A stretch of DNA of 64,000 nucleotides, taken from assembly GCF_029893345.1 (NCBI RefSeq), contig NZ_JARXVE010000007.1, positions 124,001 to 188,000 of the forward strand, in the 5' to 3' direction. Under the pieces are notes generated by a model. That model searched no databases. It saw only the letters and a list, made by a program, of their open reading frames with translations, and was not told the origin of the DNA. The stretch is from Mycolicibacterium frederiksbergense (GTDB lineage: Bacteria > Actinomycetota > Actinomycetes > Mycobacteriales > Mycobacteriaceae). The translations under genes and the position numbers were made by a program. This document shows, piece by piece, positions 44,119 to 52,609 of this stretch (position 1 is its first letter; every line of letters starts with the position of its first letter).

Positions 44119-45063
44119 GTGACTGCAGCATCTGGCGTCGGCCTGGCCACCATTGCCGCCGACGGGACCGTCCTGGACACCTGGTTTCCCGCCCCCGAAC
44201 TGAGCGCCTCCGGCGAGGCCGGGACGGTGAAGCTGACGGGTGACGACGTGCCCGCCGAGCTGGCACCGCTGACCGGCAAGGACGAGGACCGGGGCGTCGA
44301 GGTGGTGGCGGTGCGCACCACGATCGCCGACCTCGCCGACAAGCCGGCCGACGCGCATGACGCCTACCTGCGGCTGCACCTGCTCTCACACCGGCTCGTG
44401 GCCCCACACGGCGCCAATATGGACGGCATCTTCGGCGCGCTGGCCAACGTGGTGTGGACCAACTTCGGGCCGTGCGCAGTCGAGGGCTTCGAGACGGTGC
44501 GCGCCAAGCTGCGCCGCCGCGGGGCCGTCGCGGTCTACGGCGTCGACAAGTTCCCGCGCATGGTCGACTACGTGCTGCCGTCGGGCGTGCGTATCGCCGA
44601 CGCCGACCGGGTGCGCCTGGGCGCCCACCTGGCCGCGGGCACCACGGTCATGCACGAGGGCTTCGTGAACTTCAACGCCGGCACCCTGGGCACCTCGATG
44701 GTGGAGGGCCGGATCTCGGCCGGTGTGGTGGTCGACGACGGTTCCGACATCGGTGGCGGCGCCTCGATCATGGGCACGCTGTCCGGTGGCGGCAAAGAGG
44801 TGATCAAGGTGGGCAAGCGCTGCCTGCTGGGCGCCAACTCGGGCCTGGGCATCTCGCTGGGTGATGACTGTGTGGTCGAGGCCGGCCTGTACGTCACTGG
44901 CGGCACCAAGGTCACCACTGCCGACGGCCAAACCACCAAGGCCGTCGAACTGTCGGGGGCCAACAACCTGCTGTTCCGCCGCAACTCGCTGTCGGGCGCA
45001 GTCGAGGTGGTCAAGCGCGACGGCACCGGTATCACGCTCAACGAGGCACTGCACGCCAACTAG
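44119..45063 (+). CDS. dapD: Tetrahydrodipicolinate N-succinyltransferase
   Basis: A 314-residue actinobacterial-type DapD, an acyltransferase with a left-handed beta-helix; it succinylates tetrahydrodipicolinate from succinyl-CoA. Typical segments are MDGIFGALANVVWTNFGPC, GVDKFPRMVDYVLPSGVRIA and GGASIMGTLSGGGKEVI. GTG 44119 lies 8 nt after TAACCT. It is the enzyme two steps before DapE and is transcribed divergently from it; dapC, the step between them, is also in the window. Confidence 0.93.
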   Translation: MTAASGVGLATIAADGTVLDTWFPAPELSASGEAGTVKLTGDDVPAELAPLTGKDEDRGVEVVAVRTTIADLADKPADAHDAYLRLHLLSHRLVAPHGANMDGIFGALANVVWTNFGPCAVEGFETVRAKLRRRGAVAVYGVDKFPRMVDYVLPSGVRIADADRVRLGAHLAAGTTVMHEGFVNFNAGTLGTSMVEGRISAGVVVDDGSDIGGGASIMGTLSGGGKEVIKVGKRCLLGANSGLGISLGDDCVVEAGLYVTGGTKVTTADGQTTKAVELSGANNLLFRRNSLSGAVEVVKRDGTGITLNEALHAN

Positions 45064-45172
45064 AACCGCGAATCAGGCCTGCGCGGGGTTCGCCCTGCGT
45101 AGGTTTGATTGCACGGTCGCCTCGGCGATCCCAGAATCGGGTCCCCCGGGATCCATACCTCTTGGAGCGTCG

Positions 45173-45616
45173 ATGATGACACCCTCGAACAGCTACAGGC
45201 TTCTTCAGATCGCGCTCGTTGTGTTCGGCGCCGTGATGCTGCTCCTCTATCCGCTGGCCGTGATCTGGCCGTCGGGGTGGGCGTGGCATCCCGGTGCTCC
45301 CTACCAATCCACTTACTTCATGATGATCGTCGGCGTGTACGCGACGCTGGGCGTATTCCTGTGCAACGCGGCGCGACGTCCCGAGGCCAACATCAGCCTG
45401 ATCTGGTTCACCGTGTGCTCGAGCGCCGTCCACGCCGGGATAATGGCGGTGCAGTCTTTCGGTAGCGGCCACCATATGGGACATCTGTGGGGAGACGTCC
45501 TGGCGCTGTTGCTGGTGGCCGTCGTGCTGGCGGTGCTCGTACTGTCATCCGGACTCAAGCAGCCAGCTGCTGACCGGGTTACCAGCCCGGCCGCTGGTGG
45601 AAAATCAACCGACTAG
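45173..45616 (+). CDS. Small four-helix membrane protein
   Basis: A 147-residue protein with four hydrophobic helices (starting LLQIALVVFGAVMLLLYPLA) and the pattern SYFMMIVGVYATLGVFL-like in the second, then a short polar tail. Family resembles uncharacterised DUF6632-type proteins. ATG 45173 follows TTGGAG. Its TAG stop overlaps the stop of the convergent secreted-protein gene (CTAG). Function unknown. Confidence 0.7.
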   Translation: MMTPSNSYRLLQIALVVFGAVMLLLYPLAVIWPSGWAWHPGAPYQSTYFMMIVGVYATLGVFLCNAARRPEANISLIWFTVCSSAVHAGIMAVQSFGSGHHMGHLWGDVLALLLVAVVLAVLVLSSGLKQPAADRVTSPAAGGKSTD

Positions 45617-45873
45617 GTGCAGGGAATCCCGTGTGGGCCGCCGATCCAGTGGCCCGGCGGGGAATGCCACGGGCACCACTGTTTGACCTGGCCGGGTGGA
45701 CCCCAGTTGACTCCCGGGTTCCAATTCCAGTCGACCCAGCCCGGTCCCGGAATCCACGGGATATTCGGGCCCCAACCGGGATCAGCCTGTGCCAGAGCGG
45801 TGCCGAGTCCGAGGGAGCCAATGCCCAGCGCACCGGCGATCACTGCTGTTCCTGCGATTCTTTTCAGATTCAC
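45613..45873 (-). CDS. Small secreted Trp/Pro/Gly-rich protein
   Basis: An 86-residue protein with a Sec signal peptide (LKRIAGTAVIAGALGIGSLG, then ALAQADP as the likely cleavage site). The mature part of about 53 residues is rich in W, P and G with repeated WGPN/WNPG-like units and two cysteines (CPWHSPPG and the C-terminal PCT). GTG 45873 is used because GGAGG stands 8 nt upstream. Related short secreted proteins are common in mycobacteria; function unknown. Confidence 0.75.
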   Translation of the reverse strand: MNLKRIAGTAVIAGALGIGSLGLGTALAQADPGWGPNIPWIPGPGWVDWNWNPGVNWGPPGQVKQWCPWHSPPGHWIGGPHGIPCT

Positions 45874-45948
45874 GCTGCGGCCTCCAAACCGAGGCATCGC
45901 TGACGTGCAGTGCATGCCCCGTCAGATACCAAGGTACGCCCGCGGTGT

Positions 45949-46296
45949 TTAGTCGGCGGCGAGCACGCAGAACTCGTTGCCCTCGGGGTCGGCCAGCACC
46001 ACCCAGCTCTGTTCCCCCTGACCGATGTCGACGTGGCGGGCGCCCAAGCCGATCAGCCGGTTCACCTCGGCCTGCTGATCGTCGGGGGTGAAATCCAGAT
46101 GCAGACGGTTCTTGACCACCTTGTCCTCGGGCACCGCCAGGAACAACCAGATCGGCCCGGCTCCCGGTGGCGGGGTGAGCACCACGTCGCCGTCGGCGTT
46201 GATGTGGGTGGGCCAGCCCAGCGCGGTAGCCCACCAGCCTCCGAGCGCTTCGGGGTCACGCGCGTCGATGCAGATCTCGGAGAACCTCAGCCCCAC
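45949..46296 (-). CDS. VOC-superfamily (glyoxalase-like) protein
   Basis: A 115-residue single-domain VOC protein (FSEICIDARDPEALGGWWAT at the start, LHLDFTPDDQQAEVNRLIGL, ending LADPEGNEFCVL). Members include dioxygenases, epimerases and resistance proteins; metal residues H and E are visible, but the substrate is unknown. GTG 46296 lies inside the fadD36 3' end (10-nt overlap), so translation is coupled. Confidence 0.82.
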   Translation of the reverse strand: MGLRFSEICIDARDPEALGGWWATALGWPTHINADGDVVLTPPPGAGPIWLFLAVPEDKVVKNRLHLDFTPDDQQAEVNRLIGLGARHVDIGQGEQSWVVLADPEGNEFCVLAAD

Positions 46297-47693
46297 TGGG
46301 CCAGTTCCTTTTTCATCACCTTGCCCATGGCGTTGCGCGGTAGGGCATCCACCAACCGCACTTCACGCGGCCGCTTGTGCACCGAAAGTTGCTGAGCGAC
46401 AAACTCGATCAACACCTCAGGCTCGGCGTCGCCCACCACGAACGCCACGATGCGCTGACCTAGATCGTCATCGGGCACCCCGACCACGGCCACCTCGTGC
46501 ACACGCTCATGGCCCAGCAGCACGGTCTCGATCTCCCCGGCACCGATGCGGTACCCGCCGGATTTGATCAGGTCGACCGACTCGCGCCCGACAATGCGGT
46601 GCATGCCATCGGCGTCGATGACCGCGACATCACCGGTGCGGTACCAGCCCTCGGGATCGAAGGCCTCGGCGGTGGCCTCGGGCCGGTTGAGATAACCGTC
46701 GAACACCGTGGGGCCCTTGATCTGTAGCTGGCCGATCGTCTCGCCGTCGTGCGGCACCGGGGCACCCTGGTCATCGACCAACCGGGTCTGCACCCCGTTC
46801 AGCGGCAGGCCCACCCAACCCGGCCGGCGATCACCGTCGACCCGGGTGCTCAGCGTGATCAGCGATTCGGTGCTGCCATAGCGCTCCACCGGAGCTTTGC
46901 CGGTGAGCCGCACCAGTTCGTCGAACACCGGCACCGGCAGTGGCGCGCTGCCGGAGACCAACAGCCGCGCCGAAGACAGCGCCAGTGCCGCATCGAGATC
47001 CTTGACCACGCGCGACCACACCGTCGGCACCCCGAAGTACAGCGAACCCCTGGCTTCGGCATAAGCGGCCGGTGTCGGTTTCCCGGTGTGTACGAACCGG
47101 TTTCCGATCCGCAGCGAGCCAAGTAGGCCCAGCACCAGGCCGTGCACGTGAAACAGCGGTAGCCCGTGCACCAGGGTGTCCTCGGCGGTCCACTGCCAGG
47201 CGTCTGCCAGCGCGTCGATATCGGCGGCGATGGCCCGCCTGCTGATCGGCACACCCTTCGGCGCTCCGGTGGTACCGGAGGTGTACATGATGATCGCGGT
47301 CGAATCCGGCGCGGGCTCGGGATAGCGGTGCCAGGACCGGGCATGCAGCCGCACCGGGATATGCGGCAGGCCCTCGGCGTCCTCGGGCTGCTCGCCCAGC
47401 CAGGCTTGAGCCCCGGAATCTGCGAGGATGTGCCGACGCTCGGCGGCGCCCACGTCGGCGGGTACCGGAACCACCGGCACACCGGCGATCAGACAACCGG
47501 TGATCGCCAGAACCGTTGCGGCAGTAGGCGTCGCCAACACCGCTACCCGTTGGGCCACCGCGACGCGCTCGGCCACCGAAGTGGCGCCGCCGACCAGATC
47601 ACTGCGGCTGAGCACGGTGCCGCCGATACGGACGGCGTCATCGAGGTCGGCACCGGCGGCGACCGCGGCGGGGTTCAGGGAAGCCAGCAACAC
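46287..47693 (-). CDS. fadD36: Acyl-CoA synthetase FadD36
   Basis: A 468-residue adenylate-forming ligase, close in sequence to M. tuberculosis FadD36. The signature is IIMYTSGTTGAPKGVPISRR; WYRTGDVAVIDADG and the catalytic-Lys end region (LPRNAMGKVMKKEL) are intact. The start GTG 47693 gives the family length and lies 7 nt after TAGCCT; upstream sequence is not conserved. Probably activates short or medium-chain acids, but the substrate is not proven. Confidence 0.9.
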   Translation of the reverse strand: MLLASLNPAAVAAGADLDDAVRIGGTVLSRSDLVGGATSVAERVAVAQRVAVLATPTAATVLAITGCLIAGVPVVPVPADVGAAERRHILADSGAQAWLGEQPEDAEGLPHIPVRLHARSWHRYPEPAPDSTAIIMYTSGTTGAPKGVPISRRAIAADIDALADAWQWTAEDTLVHGLPLFHVHGLVLGLLGSLRIGNRFVHTGKPTPAAYAEARGSLYFGVPTVWSRVVKDLDAALALSSARLLVSGSAPLPVPVFDELVRLTGKAPVERYGSTESLITLSTRVDGDRRPGWVGLPLNGVQTRLVDDQGAPVPHDGETIGQLQIKGPTVFDGYLNRPEATAEAFDPEGWYRTGDVAVIDADGMHRIVGRESVDLIKSGGYRIGAGEIETVLLGHERVHEVAVVGVPDDDLGQRIVAFVVGDAEPEVLIEFVAQQLSVHKRPREVRLVDALPRNAMGKVMKKELAQWG

Positions 47694-47772
47694 GCTTGTG
47701 AGGCTACCGGCGCACCCTTGTGCGATCCACTCGTACTCGACAGCTGTCGAAGTTGGCGACAGGCTGGTGCTC

Positions 47773-48255
47773 ATGGGCACTACAGCTGGGCGCGACCGCG
47801 ACGACTCCGGCCGGCCGCGCAACACCCGCCCGCGCGACGCACTGGGCCGGCCATTGCCCCATGGCAGCGAGGGCGTCGCGCGGATTCCCGATGACCTGGA
47901 GCTCTCGCCGGCCGAAACTCTCGCCTACGCCCAGCATCTGCTCGACCGCGGACAGGCGTTCAGTGCGCACGAAGTACTCGAGGCGGCGTGGAAGAACGGT
48001 CCGGAACACGAACGTTGTCTGTGGCAGGGGTTGGCGCAGCTGGCCGTGGGCATCACCCATGTGCAGCGAGGTAATCGGACCGGTGCGGCGGCGCTGCTGA
48101 ATCGCGCCTCGGAGCGGATTTCGCGTGTCGACCGACCAGCGCCCTACGGCGTCGACGTGGCTTATCTGGTCGAATACGCCGTAGCCCTCGCCGATGACGT
48201 CGGCAAACCTGGAGACATCGCGCCACAGCGGTTATGCCCACGCCTGTCGGGATAA
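47773..48255 (+). CDS. DUF309 protein
   Basis: A 160-residue protein. After a polar N-terminus, the DUF309 helical core has YAQHLLDRGQAFSAHEVLEA, AWKNGPEHERCLWQGLAQLA and GNRTGAAALLNRASERI. The invariant H-E and W-Q-G residues of the family are present. Function unknown. Divergent from fadD36; its stop codon falls in the first unit of a 19-bp tandem repeat. Confidence 0.82.
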   Translation: MGTTAGRDRDDSGRPRNTRPRDALGRPLPHGSEGVARIPDDLELSPAETLAYAQHLLDRGQAFSAHEVLEAAWKNGPEHERCLWQGLAQLAVGITHVQRGNRTGAAALLNRASERISRVDRPAPYGVDVAYLVEYAVALADDVGKPGDIAPQRLCPRLSG

Positions 48256-48275
48256 TCCACGCCTGTCGGGATAAT
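48238..48275 (+). repeat. Two tandem 19-bp repeats carrying a GATAAT -10 box
   Basis: The unit CCACGCCTGTCGGGATAAT occurs at 48238-48256 and 48257-48275 without a mismatch. Copy 1 contains the stop codon of the DUF309 gene; copy 2 ends with GATAAT 6 nt before the Nudix ATG, so it acts as the -10 region. Confidence 0.75.
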
Positions 48276-48281
48276 GAGGCC

Positions 48282-48836
48282 ATGGGGACAATCCGGCAGA
48301 CTGCGACGCGCGAGGTGTACCGGAACAACTGGCTGACGCTGCGCGAGGACGACATCGTGCGACCCGACGGCAGCACCGGCATCCACGCCGTGGTGGACAA
48401 ACCGACCTATGCCCTGGTGATCCCGCACGACACCGATCAGGACCGGTTTCACCTCGTCGAACAATTCCGGTACCCGCTGGGGATGCGGCGCTGGGAATTC
48501 CCCCAGGGCACCGCACCCGAACAGCAGCACCTGGACCCGGTAGCGCTCGCGCACCGCGAGCTGCGTGAGGAAACCGGATTACGGGCCGACAGCATGGAAC
48601 GGCTGGGCCAACTCGACTTGGCTCCCGGGATGAGCAGCCAGCGGGGCTGGGTGTTTCTGGCGACCGGTCTGAGTGAGGGCTCTCATGAACGCGAGCCCGA
48701 GGAACAGGACATGCACAGCGCGTGGTTCGCACGGGCCGAGGTTGAGCGGATGATCCGGGCCGGCGAGATCACCGATGCCCAGTCGATCGCCGCGTTGGCG
48801 TTGCTGCTGTTGCGCGAGAGCGGAATTCATCGTTGA
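48282..48836 (+). CDS. Nudix hydrolase, ADP-ribose-pyrophosphatase type
   Basis: A 184-residue protein. The Nudix helix is LAHRELREETGLRADS; the loop before it (GTAPEQQHLDPVA) is two residues longer than the standard Gx5Ex7 spacing, but the metal-binding REL-EE core is intact. The fold resembles ADP-sugar pyrophosphatases (VVDKPTYALVIPHD, FRYPLGMRRWEFPQG). ATG 48282 stands 6 nt after GATAAT, so it is probably leaderless. It most likely hydrolyses a nucleoside-diphosphate sugar. Confidence 0.85.
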   Translation: MGTIRQTATREVYRNNWLTLREDDIVRPDGSTGIHAVVDKPTYALVIPHDTDQDRFHLVEQFRYPLGMRRWEFPQGTAPEQQHLDPVALAHRELREETGLRADSMERLGQLDLAPGMSSQRGWVFLATGLSEGSHEREPEEQDMHSAWFARAEVERMIRAGEITDAQSIAALALLLLRESGIHR

Positions 48837-48863
48837 CATCAACTTGGGTTGAGGTTCTAGCGT
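48833..48863 (+). promoter_or_regulatory. Promoter of the 2OG-Fe(II) oxygenase
   Basis: TTGACA (48833-48838), 19-nt spacer, TAGCGT (48858-48863), then GTG 7 nt later. A strong housekeeping match with a leaderless start. Confidence 0.5.
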
Positions 48864-48870
48864 CGAGCGC

Positions 48871-49902
48871 GTGAGCCAACCAGAAGTAATCGTCGACCAC
48901 ATCGTCCTTCGAGACGGCTTCGTCCCGCTGATCGATATCAGCAGCGCCCGCAACGGAGACCAGCGTCAACGTCAGGCGGTGGCCGATGCCATCGGCCGGT
49001 GTTGTGAAAGCAGCGGGTTTCTTCTGCTCGCCGGCCACGGGGTGCCCGATGCGGTGATCGCCGATGTCAACCGTGCGCTGCGCGAGTTCTTCTCGCTTCC
49101 CCAGGCCGTCAAGGATCAGGTCAGGGCGGATCCCGCCGATCCGCTGGCCCGCGGGTTCAGCAGCGCAGGAAACCTGGCGGCCACCAACGACGGAGCCGAT
49201 CCCGCCGCCGAGCACGAAGCACCCGACCACGTCGAGAAATTCGTTCACTTTCCGCTGGGTAACCCGGAGGGATTCGACGGGCCGGGATGGACCGACGATC
49301 GCGTGTTCATCGCCGAACGGTGGCCCGAGGTGCCCGGATTCCGCACTGCCTACCAACGCTATTACGACGAGATGGCATCACTTGCGACCGAATTGTCCCG
49401 GCTGTTCGCCCTGGCGCTCGGCTTGCGCGAGGACTGGTTCGACGCCTTGATCGACCGGCCCAACTCCAATCTGATGGCCAACCACTACCCGGCCGATGAT
49501 CAGCCGGCGGGGCACATCCGGCTGAGCCAGCACAGCGACTGGGGCAACCTCACGATCCTGCTGCAGGACGAATCCCAGAGCGGGCTACAGGTTCTCAACG
49601 ACCGCGGCGAGTGGCTCGACGTGCCGGTGATTCCGGGGTCGTTCGTCATCAACATCGGTGACCTGCTGGCCCGGTGGACCAACGACCGGTGGGTCAGCAC
49701 CGTGCACCGGGTGGTGAGCACCGGGGCACCCACCGCCGAGCGGTTCAGCCTTCCGTTCTTCCACCAGCCCAACTATGACGCCGTGATCGAGTGCATTCCC
49801 ACCTGCGCGACGCCGGACAACCCACCGCGGTATGAGCCGGTGGTATCCGGACCGTACCTGCTCAACAAGTTCAAGGTCGCCTACGACCTGAGTCCGCACT
49901 GA
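48871..49902 (+). CDS. Isopenicillin N synthase-family 2-oxoglutarate/Fe(II) oxygenase
   Basis: A 343-residue protein. The N-terminal DIOX_N part (FVPLIDISSARNGD, GFLLLAGHGVPD) and the jelly-roll core are present. Iron ligands are H221, D223 (QHSDWGNLT) and H279 (STVHRV), and the 2OG-binding pair is R291/S293 (RFSLPFF). Such enzymes hydroxylate, desaturate or cyclise small molecules. No biosynthetic cluster is nearby, so the substrate is unknown. GTG 48871 is placed 7 nt after the -10 box. Confidence 0.88.
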   Translation: MSQPEVIVDHIVLRDGFVPLIDISSARNGDQRQRQAVADAIGRCCESSGFLLLAGHGVPDAVIADVNRALREFFSLPQAVKDQVRADPADPLARGFSSAGNLAATNDGADPAAEHEAPDHVEKFVHFPLGNPEGFDGPGWTDDRVFIAERWPEVPGFRTAYQRYYDEMASLATELSRLFALALGLREDWFDALIDRPNSNLMANHYPADDQPAGHIRLSQHSDWGNLTILLQDESQSGLQVLNDRGEWLDVPVIPGSFVINIGDLLARWTNDRWVSTVHRVVSTGAPTAERFSLPFFHQPNYDAVIECIPTCATPDNPPRYEPVVSGPYLLNKFKVAYDLSPH

Positions 49903-49911
49903 GGTTGTGGC

Positions 49912-50895
49912 TCAGCGCCGTTCGGCCAGCGCCCGCAGGAAGAACGTCAGATTGGCCGGACGCTCGGCCAGCCGCCGCACGAAGTAGCCGTACCACTCGT
50001 AGCCGAACGGCAGGTAGACCCGTACGTGATTGCCCGCGTCGGCCAGCCGGCGTTGTTCGCCATCGCGGATGTTGTAGAGCATCTGATACTCGAAATCGTC
50101 CACCCCGCGGCCGAATTCGTCGACCAAACCGGGTACTGCATCGATGATCACCGGGTCGTGCGAGGCCACCATCGGGTAGCCCGACCCGGCCATCAGCACC
50201 CGCAGGCACCGCAGGTAGGAGTCGGTGACCTCCGCGGCGTCGCGGTAGGCCACCGAGACCGGCTCGTCGTAGGCGCCCTTGCACAACCGGATCCGGGCCC
50301 CCGACGCGGCGAACTCGCGGCAGTCGGTTTCAGTGCGGTGCAGGTAGGCCTGCAAAACCGTGCCCAACCAGTCGAATTCGGTGCGCAGGTCACGCACGAT
50401 GGACAGGGTTGAGTCGGTGGTGGTGTGGTCCTCGGCGTCCACTGTCACCCAGGCACCCACCTCCCGGGCCTTCGCGCAGATCGTGTGCGCGTTCTCGTAG
50501 GCGATCTTCTCCCCGTCGCGGGGCAACGCCTGTCCCAATGCCGACAGTTTCAGCGACACCTCCAGCGGCCGCACCCCGGTTGCAGCGTCGTCGCGCTCCG
50601 CCAGCGCGTCGAGCAACACCAGATAGGCCGCCACGGTGCGTTCGGCGTCGTCGATGCTGGTGGTGTCCTCACCCAGGTAGTCGACGGTGACGAAGCGTCC
50701 CGAATCCCGCAGTACCCCAGCGGCGTAGAGCGCATCGGGAATAGTCTCCCCGGCGACGAATCGGTCCACCACCTTGCGGGTCACCGGCAGACGTTCAGCC
50801 GCCTGGCGCAGCCGGGCCGAGCGCGACGCAGCCAGGATCGTCGGGCGGGCAAGCCGCTGGAACGTCGACTCTATTGCTCCCCGCGTGCGCACCAC
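49912..50895 (-). CDS. pruB: Proline dehydrogenase
   Basis: A 327-residue monofunctional FAD-dependent enzyme oxidising proline to pyrroline-5-carboxylate. FAD and substrate motifs are VTVDAEDHTTTD, RLCKGAYDEP and YLPFGYEWYGYFVRRLAERP. GTG 50895 lies 2 nt after the pruA stop with GGAGG as the ribosome site, so pruA-pruB are co-translated. The electron acceptor is likely the respiratory chain, as in M. tuberculosis PruB. Confidence 0.93.
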   Translation of the reverse strand: MVRTRGAIESTFQRLARPTILAASRSARLRQAAERLPVTRKVVDRFVAGETIPDALYAAGVLRDSGRFVTVDYLGEDTTSIDDAERTVAAYLVLLDALAERDDAATGVRPLEVSLKLSALGQALPRDGEKIAYENAHTICAKAREVGAWVTVDAEDHTTTDSTLSIVRDLRTEFDWLGTVLQAYLHRTETDCREFAASGARIRLCKGAYDEPVSVAYRDAAEVTDSYLRCLRVLMAGSGYPMVASHDPVIIDAVPGLVDEFGRGVDDFEYQMLYNIRDGEQRRLADAGNHVRVYLPFGYEWYGYFVRRLAERPANLTFFLRALAERR

Positions 50896-50897
50896 GG

Positions 50898-52526
50898 TCA
50901 GGCCTCCATGTGCGGATAGATGTGATTGGTGGGTGGCACGAAGGTCTCCTTGATGGACCGCGCCGAGGTCCAGCGCAACAGGTTCAGCGCCGAGCCGGCC
51001 TTGTCGTTGGTGCCCGAGGCGCGGGACCCGCCGAAGGGCTGCTGACCGACCACCGCGCCGGTCGGCTTGTCGTTGATGTAGAAGTTGCCCGCCGCGTAGC
51101 GCAGTCGGTCGGCGGCGGTGAGCACCGCGGCACGATCGTCGGCGATCACCGCGCCGGTCAGCGCGTACCGGGCACCGGTGTCGACGACGTCGAGGATCTG
51201 CTCGTACTCGTTGTCGGGGTAGACGTGCACGGCCAGGATCGGGCCGAAGTACTCGGTGGAGAACGCCTCGTCGGTCGGGTCGTCGGAGAGCAGCACCGTG
51301 GGCCGCACGAAATAGCCTTCGCTGTCGTCGTATTCACCGCCGGCCGCGATGGTGACACCCGCGGCGCTCTTGGCCCGCTCGATTGCGGCGACGTTCTTCG
51401 CGAAGGCCCGCTCATCGATCACCGCACCGCCGTAGTTGGTCAGGTCGGTGACATCGCCATACTTCAGTTCCGAGGTGGCCGACAGGAAGTCGTCGCCCAT
51501 CCGGTGCCATACCGAGCGCGGGATGAAGGCCCGGGATGCCGCTGAGCACTTCTGCCCCTGGTAGTCGAAGGCGCCGCGAATCAAGGCGGTACGCAGCACA
51601 TCCGGGCGGGCAGAGGAGTGCGCGACGACGAAGTCCTTGCCACCGGTCTCGCCGACCAGCCGCGGATAGGTGTGGTAGCGCTCGATATTCGCGCCGACCT
51701 CCCGCCACAGGTGCTGGAAGGTGGCAGTCGACCCGGTGAAATGGATACCGGCCAACCGCGGATCGGCAAGGGCCACATCGGAAACCGCGATGCCATCCCC
51801 GTTGACCAGGTTGATCACGCCGGGCGGCAGGCCGGCGGCCTCCAGCAGCCGCATGGTGAGATGGGCGGCGAAGGCCTGCGTCGGCGACGGCTTCCACACC
51901 ACGGTGTTGCCCATCAGGGCGGGTGCGGTGGGCAGGTTGCCCGCGATCGCGGTGAAGTTGAACGGGGTGATGGCGTAGACGAAGCCTTCCAGCGGGCGGT
52001 GGTCGGTGCGGTTCCACACGCCGGGGCCGCTGACCGGCTGCTGCCCCAGGATCTGGCGGGCGAAGGCGACGTTGAACCGCCAGAAGTCGATCAGCTCGCA
52101 GGGGGCGTCGATCTCGGCCTGATAGGCGGTCTTGGACTGTCCGAGCATGGTGGCCGCGGCAATCTTCTCCCGCCACGGTCCGGACAACAGGTCGGCCGCA
52201 CGCAGGAACACCGCGGCGCGCGCGTCGAACGGCATCCCCGCCCAATCCTTCTTGGCGGCCAGCGCGGCCTCGATGGCGGCGGTGGCGTCGGCGTGATCGG
52301 CGTTGGTGAAAGTGCCCAGCCGCGCGGCGTGGCGGTGCGGTTGCACCACGTCGACGCGGGCACCGTCGCCCATCCGGTGGACGCCGCCGATCACGTGCGG
52401 CAGGTCGATCGGAGCGCCGGAAAGGTCCGACAATGCGGCGCGGAGCCGGGTGCGTTCACCCGAGCTCGGTGCGTAGTCGTGGACCGGCTCGTTGGCCGGG
52501 ATCGGCACGTCGGTGATGGCATCCAT
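50898..52526 (-). CDS. pruA: Delta-1-pyrroline-5-carboxylate dehydrogenase
   Basis: A 542-residue NAD-dependent aldehyde dehydrogenase that turns pyrroline-5-carboxylate (glutamate semialdehyde) into glutamate. Catalytic residues are in LVGETGGKDFVV (Glu) and FDYQGQKCSAASRAF (Cys), with the NAD loop IHFTGSTATF. ATG 52526 matches the mycobacterial start (MDAIT). Also called rocA. First gene of pruA-pruB; activated by the divergent PruC. Confidence 0.94.
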   Translation of the reverse strand: MDAITDVPIPANEPVHDYAPSSGERTRLRAALSDLSGAPIDLPHVIGGVHRMGDGARVDVVQPHRHAARLGTFTNADHADATAAIEAALAAKKDWAGMPFDARAAVFLRAADLLSGPWREKIAAATMLGQSKTAYQAEIDAPCELIDFWRFNVAFARQILGQQPVSGPGVWNRTDHRPLEGFVYAITPFNFTAIAGNLPTAPALMGNTVVWKPSPTQAFAAHLTMRLLEAAGLPPGVINLVNGDGIAVSDVALADPRLAGIHFTGSTATFQHLWREVGANIERYHTYPRLVGETGGKDFVVAHSSARPDVLRTALIRGAFDYQGQKCSAASRAFIPRSVWHRMGDDFLSATSELKYGDVTDLTNYGGAVIDERAFAKNVAAIERAKSAAGVTIAAGGEYDDSEGYFVRPTVLLSDDPTDEAFSTEYFGPILAVHVYPDNEYEQILDVVDTGARYALTGAVIADDRAAVLTAADRLRYAAGNFYINDKPTGAVVGQQPFGGSRASGTNDKAGSALNLLRWTSARSIKETFVPPTNHIYPHMEA

Positions 52527-52560
52527 GGGATAAGAATCCTCGGTACGACCCACGCATCCC

Positions 52561-52576
52561 TTGTCGGATCAGACAA
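52561..52576. promoter_or_regulatory. Candidate PruC operator between pruA and pruC
   Basis: TTGTCGGATCAGACAA is a 16-bp near-perfect palindrome (one mismatched pair) in the 83-nt region between the divergent pruA and pruC genes, and is the only clear dyad there. Confidence 0.5.
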
Positions 52577-52609
52577 CACTGACCACGACGATCGGTAGAA
52601 TCGGCCAAC

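Noticed and set aside
22015..44342. Long frames opposite dapD/dapE and other genes
   Set aside because: Their coordinates lie on the antisense strand of well-supported genes, and upstream extensions of dapE and dapD are non-homologous.
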